Shown here: one piece after another, positions 57,418 to 64,000 of the stretch
How positions within the stretch are numbered: the first letter of the stretch is position 1
How the letters are laid out: each line of letters begins with the position of its first letter
Source: Ephemerocybe angulata
Lineage: Eukaryota > Basidiomycota > Agaricomycetes > Agaricales > Psathyrellaceae
Assembly: GCA_013368325.1 (NCBI GenBank)
Contig: JAACJK010000180.1
Coordinates: 58,109-122,108, forward strand
Direction: 5' to 3'
DNA length: 64,000 nucleotides
Notes under the pieces: generated by a model
What the model was told of the DNA's origin: nothing
Database searches by the model: none
The model's input: the letters and a program-made list of their open reading frames with translations, nothing else
Translations under genes and position numbers: made by a program

Positions 57418-60400
57418 CTAGTCTATTTTCAAGATCTTCAGCCTATTCCATACAGAAAGGAAGACCTTTGTATATATAATAGCCCTCTTCTGTCCCATAT
57501 AGCTGACCGATTTTCGAATCCTCCTAAGTGCTCCATTGCCGCATTCGGCCGCGCTCGAATTGATGTATTCGAGCTTGGTGTCCACATTCATATACTCGGA
57601 TAGGAATGCTGCAGGGCTACATTTGCTGTGACCTGTGGCATGAAAGATGTCAATGGCAAAGAGGGTATTTGCAAAAACATAGGCTCGCGCAGCAAGCAGT
57701 AGGGACCCAAGGCGCATGCAAAGTCGTAGATGACGATTTTGGGAGCTGTCGGCCATCGAGTCACCATTGCTGAGAAGACATCGTCACGACCTTCGGCTTT
57801 GGGGATACAATGGAACCCGTAACAAATGCTGTGCGAACACCAGCATACCATGATACCCCCAGTTAATCGTCGTTCTCCATATTGAGAGTAATACTTCCCG
57901 CATCGATCCCCACGTTGCTGGCCTGATGCCTGTTCTTCTTGGTTCTCTTTCAGTGACGGATAAAGCGGGCGATGCCGTATTATGGGCATGCTATAAAAGC
58001 AACCAGTCTGTCGAAATTTAGTCAGTTAGAGGTGAATGGGGGCGAGGGCAAAAGAGGATGTACCGTTATCCAATCCAGATGATCATTCGGGAGGATATGT
58101 ATGTTGGGCGGTGGCAGCGGCGGTTCAACGATCAGTGCTTTGAGAGTAGCACGCGCCTTCTTTTCAATCCAGGTCATCACTCCCAAGAGATCAGCAAGAT
58201 CTACGTCGCTGTGATTTATAACCTTGTTCAGGGAAGGTATGGGCCTCAGCTTATAGGCCACGTTAACGTCTGGCTTCGCCACAAACTCCCTAAGCTTGAG
58301 CAGTGCCGTGTAGTTGACGAGTTGTAGCACAGATTCCTCGGCGGCGATCTATGTTGTCGTAAGCAGGGTCCACATGACCAGAGAATGGGCGTACCTGTCG
58401 GAACAAGTTCTTTATGACGGCAGGAGGTTTGTGCCCTGACCAAAAGGCTGCACGGCCGTAATGCATCGTATATAGCTGCGCTAAGGCGGGACATTCCTTT
58501 CTCATGTCTTCAGTCACCGAGTCCACCTTCTCCAAGTAGTCTTCCACTAACAAAGCCTGTCGACGTCGGAGGTTCTCATTTGGATTGGTGGCGGGAAGTG
58601 GTGTCGGTCCTGCGTCTTCGAGAGTGCCTTCTGTTGCACCAGTTGCTTCAGTAGAGACCGCCACAGTTGATAGCGAGATCGCCGCGGAGTTAGCCTGCGG
58701 TTTCATGGGAGATAGCGAAGGGGTGGATGTCTCGGGGATGGCCTGTGCCCGCTTCGACGGAGTGTCGGGGTTTGACGCAGTACCACCCTTCTTCGCCTTG
58801 GGTTTGGCTCGCGATTTCTTCGAAGGAGATTTTGCGCCATCAACACCGCCTTCTTCTTCCCCATCCTCGATGCGGTCGGGATGCGTGGGCCGCTCCATCG
58901 TGGCTCGGAAACGCCGTCGTAATGTCGCCAGGGGCAAGAGTTGCTGCTTTGGTTTGTACTTTACGTTAGGGCGCCGAACGGAATCTGGCATCGTAAACGT
59001 TGGTGGGCGAAGTGAACCACTGAGATGCTTCCGGCCAAAGGCTAAGGTGATTCCATCCCAGATGACCGTCTCGGGTGATGGTCCGCAGACCGTACAGGAC
59101 ATGTCGTTGTCGAACTTCTGGAGGGAGACGTATGCGAACCATACGGCGCGAAAGAGGTCGTCGCCCATGAACTCTTTTCCAGAAAGGAGATAGCGTCTTG
59201 ACAATTGCGTATACCAGGCGGTAAAGGGCGTCTCTGAGGAGGTAAAGCAGCTGGTGTATTCGTCAAGTAGCTCGTGGGAGACAAGGGCAGAATTGTTGAA
59301 ATTGAATATGCCATGTGCGCGCAGATCAGGGCCGATTCGCTTTCGCCGGACGGAAGGACAAACGGGGCAGACTTGAACCTCAATCTCGACGTCATGAACC
59401 GTTAGCAGGGTGTACAACTTGCAACGCTTCGTTTTTTTCAGCCCATCCCTATTGAAGAAGGTCCGCGTTGTTCCACAGTTGCAGGAGGAATCGGCTTGAA
59501 GAGGGAATGGGCCATCTGGGGGTGTCCGGGCAGGAGGGGGATCGGAATAGAGCTTGGGGTCGGACGGGATTCGCGCCCAGAACGGTGGATGTATTGGCAG
59601 ATAGGATACTGTGGTACCGGGTCCGCGAGCTGAGGATAGATCAGCGTCATCCCACAAGATAGTTCAGATCACAGGAACTGACCAAGTTCGCCTATAGAGA
59701 GTGAGTCGAGGCTTGAGTCTACAAAGTCCTCCAAATCTTCGATTTCATCTTCTGGGACGTCTGGGTACCGCTCTCTGGCCTTGTTTATATGATAGCATGA
59801 TAGAAGTCCCGTGTCCTTGGAGCATTTCCAGGTCGATTCCGAACGGGAAAGGATATTACTGACGATCGCTCGGCCTTTGAGCTCGGAGGACGACATCGAC
59901 TGAACGGAGTACAAGCTTTCCAAACGATGGCGTCCTAGGATGCGGCGGGAGAAGAGCGTCGCTGCCGGGGTGATGAGTCCATCGTTACAATGCTATTTCA
60001 TTACTGAAGAGGTAAGTTAAGTAGCTTACCTGTCCTATCCTTATCACCTGCAACATCCCTGTCCTCGGTTCCTTCGGCATTCTTCTCGAGAATGATACTC
60101 TCGACCTCATAGTCCTGAAAGTACCGCCTGTGCACACAGAGGTTGCGGTTAAGAGCTTTAGGGCAGGTGCACCCGGTGTCGAGCTGTCCTACATCGGAGG
60201 TTTGGAATCGCATATGATACCACGCATCCTTAGGTGGAGTCAATGTCAAGTATTAAAGCAAACTAAATCAGATACGACACTTACCGTGGTCTGCCTCTTG
60301 TTAGAATCCCATCCCTGAACAACGAATAGAGAGGTATGAAGGTGGCTATACCCCGCGACATGTGAGGTTACGGCGTCAACATAGTCTTCGAAGTCGTCGT

Positions 60401-60800
60401 CTTCGCCGATCCACCCAAGGTCTGGATCAATTACTTCCGAGCCGACCCAAGAGCCGAAATCACCGTCGTCCGGCGCTTGGTCGGGCACAACGTCCGATAT
60501 TGTCCCACCGTCCTCGATGCCACTGGCGCCCGTAGCTTGACTTGACGGCACCTCTTGTGTCCAAGCACCCTCATCATCCTCTTTGAAAGCCCCAGCGGTC
60601 TGCGATGATTGAGCAAGAACCTTCTTTACAACGCGCTTTCTAGGGCTCTTTGCCTCTTCGAAAATTCGCTGAGGTTTCGTTGGGGATGTCCAGTAAGAAG
60701 TTTCCGCCACGGCCTCCAGGAGCTCACTAGGGAACGAATGCTGAGCCTCATCGTCAAGGTCATCTTCATCTTTACGCCTTCGTTTCTTTCTCGTGGCCAT
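57418..60800 (-). mobile_element. KDZ transposase gene with CxC5/CxC6, frameshifted
   Basis: Six exons: 60800-60285, 60228-60030, 59961-59683, 59629-58396, 58348-58064 and 58007-57418, a frame of about 1030 codons. After an acidic N-terminus come Cys/His groups resembling a SWIM-type finger (CTCPKALNRNLCVHRRYF; WKCSKDTGLLSCYH), then the CxC5-type region (CNCGTTRTFF, QVCPVCPSVRR), the CxC6-type region (SCTVCGPSPETVIWDG), a Lys/Pro/Ser-rich linker, and the KDZ catalytic core: CWCSHSICYGFHCIPKAEGR, VIYDFACALGPYCLLREP, AIDIFHATGHSKC and NSSAAECGNGALRRIRKSVS, which carry the likely D, D and E residues. At the A5 run 57673-57677 (plus strand) one base is missing relative to the family frame, so the last 85 codons are out of frame. 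Without that base no complete catalytic domain is made. Terminal repeats were not found. Confidence 0.88.
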
Positions 60801-61282
60801 ATTGGTGAGCTAGAAAGCAATGCCTTGGGGTGGGGGTAAAAGTGTCGTGTGGTTTATGAGCCTTGTTTCCGATTCAGCGCTCAGCACCCATCGATCCAAA
60901 TACATATTTGGGGCCTTAATCCGCTCCCATGCGAGGCACATGGGTCACCGGCTGGCTTAGGCAAGTTATTTGCAATTCGGCACCCATCGTCTCCAAGTGG
61001 GGGTCTTAATCCAGTCTCATCAAGGCGCATGGGCTCACCGTCGTGCTTTGGTCGTGCTTAGCGCGTCATTTCCAATTCAGCACCCGGCGCGGGCCTCAAT
61101 CCAATCTTATCAAGGCGCATGGGCTCACATGGGCTCACATGGGGAACGATGATACAAGGGAGAAGGCAGGAGTCATGTGGGATCGTTCCAGGGTCGTCTC
61201 ATGGGCACCCGCTGTTTTCGCTCGAACCCCATCCCTCTCCATATAGCCTGGCACCGTTAGCCAACGACAACTCAACATCATC
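60801..61282. repeat. About 98-bp tandem repeats in a divergent promoter
   Basis: Units starting GCACCC at 60884, 60980 and 61080 share TTAATCC, ATCAAGGCGCATGGGCTCAC and ATTTCCAATTCAG-type segments, at spacings of 96 and 100 bp. They fill the region between the KDZ gene and the divergent gene at 61283, so they could be sub-terminal transposase sites, a shared promoter array, or both. Confidence 0.8.
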
Positions 61283-63013
61283 ATGGCTCCTTCCAAACGT
61301 CGACAACCAACCAAAGAGCCGAAGCCCGCCAAAAAGCTTCACTGCCGTCGATGTGATGGTAGCCCACTCCTGACTGAGTGTGCTCACAGCCGCAAGGCTC
61401 AAGCAGGTGTACGTTTTGCATTCGCGTACGGGATATCTCTCTAAAGGCTATCAATAGCCTCCCCCCGCTGGTCAGAACCCAGTCATCGATCCAACACTCG
61501 CTGTCCAACAAGGTCCAGCACTCGCAGCTCAACAAGGTGCGCCCCGTGCACATTAAATATCTCATCATCAATTTATACCTTCCCTCGTAGTGCCGATGTA
61601 CCCTCAATTTCAATTTGGACAAAGTAAGTTAGAATTAGGTTGTTCTCGTTGTCCTTTGCTGATCCATCAAACCTCTCTCAGTGAACCCGTACGCCTTCAA
61701 CTTCAACCCACCCTCAGCAACTCCTGCTGGAGTTCAGAGCTACCCCCTGGAACTCCAAGTGCTCCGGTGTATCAGTTCCCTCCCGGGTGTAAGTTGCTCT
61801 TCCTTCGCGAATCGCGGACGGCGTGCACATTCTAACATCCCAATCAGATACCCCAATGTCGCACCCCTGGCTCTTCAACCCCGCCTCCTATGGGCTTGCG
61901 GGACCCGCGCCTCCGTCTGCTACTGCACCGCCTGCCGGAACTGACCAGTCTCCTTCAACCGTCGGTGGTGCGCCTCTGACGGCCCAGAGTAACGCCTACA
62001 ACGTCGATCTCTCCCTTCTGGACGACGATATTCCAGCCCCCGTCCCTGCGACACAGGATATTACAGCCCCCGTCCCTGCGACACAGGCTGGGCTCATGCC
62101 CTCCGCATGTGCTGTGCCAGAGCCCGCCGGCGCAGTCCCACTCCCGGATGGCGAACTTGAAACCTCTGATGTAACATCACAGCCCGCACCCTCTGTAACG
62201 ACTAGTCCCACGCCTCTCGTTGACGACCATGTGGACTCTGTGTCCCAGCATGGGCAAAAGCGCCCCCGCGAGGATTCGATGAACAGTTCCCCCGCACCCG
62301 CCTCCAAGAAACGGGCCTATGCATCCGGTGCGAAGCCAATCTTCGACTGGATTGAGGGAGTGGGTCGCGGTGCCCGGAACTGGCGTGCGTCCCCTTCTTT
62401 TTTTCTGTCGATCGTGCTGACCTGTTTCATCCCTGTCTTTAGGTTTGGCCCGTAAGCGCCCATTGCTCCCGGAAATTGTGGATAACGCCCGCGCGACGAA
62501 GTGTTATTCCGGTTGGGTCCATGACCTCATGTCCCGCGTTCGTACCGTTCCTATCATTGCACCCCTAATTTCATGAGCTAATAAGGAACCTAGTGCGAGA
62601 GCATCTCCATTCGATCAGGTTGCTGGATGTATGTTGCCGTGCAGCATCCATCTGCTCGGACTCCCTTCACGCATTATTCGTCCCCAAAGCTCCGTGCTGA
62701 AGCTCCGGCTGCGCTCGCGTCCTTTCATAAGGATGTTAGCATGACAATGACCAGTCTAGTCCGCGCTGACCGTAAGGCCAAGGTTGAATCTATCGTTGAG
62801 GCGTTGAGAAACAAGGCTCGAGCGGAGGCCGCTGAAGCCAAGACAGCTGCCACGGAGCAAAAGCTGGCACTGGCGAACGAGAGGTTGGAGGAGCTGGAAA
62901 GAAGGCTGGAATCGTTGACTGTCATCACGGAGGAGAACGAACTGTACCCGCCCGAGGACGAGCCGGAGGAGGATGACGAAGAGGAGTTCTCTGAAACTGA
63001 AGAACCCCTGTAG
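61283..63013 (+). CDS. Unrecognised protein divergent from KDZ
   Basis: Exon 1 (61283-61408) reads MAPSKRRQPTKEPKPAKK, then LHCRRCDGSPLLTECAHS, a short Cys/His group (C-x2-C-x8-C-x-H). Later exons with good composition: 61459-61538 (PPPAGQNPVIDPTLAVQQGP), 61592-61623, about 61682-61790, 61848-62392, 62443-62540 and about 62638-63013. The middle is Pro/Ala/Ser-rich with a 10-residue PAPVPATQDI-type repeat near 62030-62080 and a basic patch (KRPREDS, SKKRAY). The end is a coiled coil (ALANERLEELERRLESL) and a very acidic tail. One frame change near 61720-61740 is unexplained by a clear intron, so the gene may be broken there. No family recognised. Confidence 0.55.
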
Positions 63014-63230
63014 CCACCCTCCATTACCTCAATACCTTTTTCCTGTCACCATCGAAATGATATCTTTTATCCTTTGCCCTTCATTCGATATTTGAGTTAC
63101 TGTCTATAATCACATAAGTATCGTATTGATAAAGTCACGCTCGACGTCAGTTAATACTTCCTGGTAGCTCAGAACGGAGTTCAACAGAAAGAGAAGGAGT
63201 ATAACATCCCTTGGATGTCAACTTGCATGC

Positions 63231-63806
63231 CATTCAATCTAACAAATGTGATCTCTGATAGTACAGGTCACCCTCGCTATACAAATCAATAAATTCGTCG
63301 TGCCCACGGAACCTGGCCATGTCCTCCAAGTCCTGAATCATCTCCACAGCTTGGTCTATTTTGGCACCCAGCGCTTCGAGCTCACCAAGTTGAGCTGCTG
63401 CTCCCACCTCCAATGAATATCTTGCTCATGGGCGTAAACACCTTCTCGAAGCCGGATTAGGCGCGGCAAGACCAATACAAGGTCCTCGACCACACCACTC
63501 CTCGATGTACCGAGCTGAAATATCCTCCAGGAACTCGCGAAGCGACCTATTTTCCAGCATGTCCTTGTAGGATGTGAGGAGAAATTTGGTATGCCCTTCC
63601 CAGATGTCCCTCGGAGGCCGGCGGCTAACCACTGCAGTGCTAAGAAACACAGTTCCTATGAGGTATGGAATGGCATTTGTCGCTCGTTTAACACACCTTA
63701 AATCACTCGCCGGTTTCGATTGTTTGCTACTACTGCCTTCATTCTTTGGGGCAGATTTCCTTCTAGAAATGTACACCCATTTTTGAGAGCGCATCCATGT
63801 ATACAA
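63231..63806 (-). CDS. Unrecognised protein, exon structure unclear
   Basis: Two protein-like stretches lie on the minus strand: 63806-63470 (RRPPRDIWEGHTKFLLTSYK, ENRSLREFLEDISARYIEEW) and about 63415-63231 (SLEVGAAAQLGELEALGAKI, DQAVEMIQDLEDMARFRG), ending at a stop at 63231. Both look helical and charged, but I found no splice pair that joins them without a stop codon. It may be a broken gene, or the intron may be unusual. The 5' end may extend toward 63886. Confidence 0.4.
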
Positions 63807-63889
63807 TCATGAAGTACGCACCGCTGATATGACCGATTGCTTTTCTGACGATTGTCGTACTTGCGCTCCCTCGTCAGATTTAACAACTT

Positions 63890-63972
63890 TTACTTCTCAT
63901 GCTTCGAAGGATCGTTACGCCTTTTGGCTGCATATTTCTGCTTCCTGGAAATGGAGATGTTCTCCCCGGAAT
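63890..63972 (-). CDS. Last exon of a gene extending beyond the window
   Basis: After an acceptor TTATTGCAG read on the minus strand the frame gives ISISRKQKYAAKRRNDPSKH followed by EK and TAA. This is a basic C-terminal tail. The upstream exons lie past the end of the window, so the product cannot be named. Confidence 0.45.
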
Positions 63973-64000
63973 CTGCAATAAAGTCAGTTGGACGGCGTAA

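Noticed and set aside
58585..59193. 202-codon plus-strand frame
   Set aside because: It is antisense to the large KDZ exon, which has clear cysteine motifs on the other strand.

Overview
The window is nuclear DNA of a mushroom-forming basidiomycete (Agaricomycetes). This is judged from short genes split by many 45-70 bp introns with GT..AG (some GC..AG) borders, CTNAY-type branch points and very small exons, and from the gene content: GPI-anchored chitin deacetylase, CYP63-like P450, AA9-fold protein, KDZ transposase with CxC5/CxC6 cysteine clusters, and lineage-specific F-box and acidic proteins. There are no operons; neighbouring genes mostly do not share a pathway.

Layout. 0-5.2 kb: end of an unrecognised gene, a decayed F-box gene copy, and an acidic-protein gene whose 5' end was cut off by that copy. 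6.6-7.7 kb: DPB4, a histone-fold subunit of DNA polymerase epsilon and chromatin remodellers. 11.2-12.5 kb: an unrecognised basic/Ser-rich protein. 13.2-24.8 kb: three paralogues of an acidic protein family (called family A here) at 13.2, 18.4 and 23.4 kb, interleaved with two F-box genes; a probable fourth member lies at 33.2 kb. 25.4-30.5 kb: a charged protein, an AA9-fold protein that has lost its copper-binding residues, and a cysteine-rich fungal protein. 35.6-41.9 kb: a small Cys-rich protein and two members of a three-zinc-finger family (called family Z here). 42.3-46.5 kb: chitin deacetylase and epsin, enclosed by inverted arms that each carry an identical intron-containing tRNA-Leu(CAA) gene and a family Z gene. 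49.4-55.1 kb: P450, a small conserved protein and BUD32. 55.7-64 kb: a 158-bp satellite array, a KDZ transposase gene with a one-base frameshift, a divergent partner gene, and the end of a further gene.

Two inverted duplications dominate the architecture. One (about 1754-3512 against 14290-16024) copied a convergent gene pair and decapitated the gene it landed in. The other (about 39060-42010 against 47165-49239) is tRNA-anchored and encloses two housekeeping/cell-wall genes. A direct segmental duplication (about 16.6-19.7 and 21.8-24.8 kb) carried a family A gene together with its promoter.

Most interesting items: the AA9-fold protein without a histidine brace; the two-nucleotide exon needed to read the chitin deacetylase; the family A and family Z expansions; and the KDZ element with its partner gene and repeats. 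Exon borders were read by eye from splice consensus and reading frame. Those marked uncertain need transcript data.
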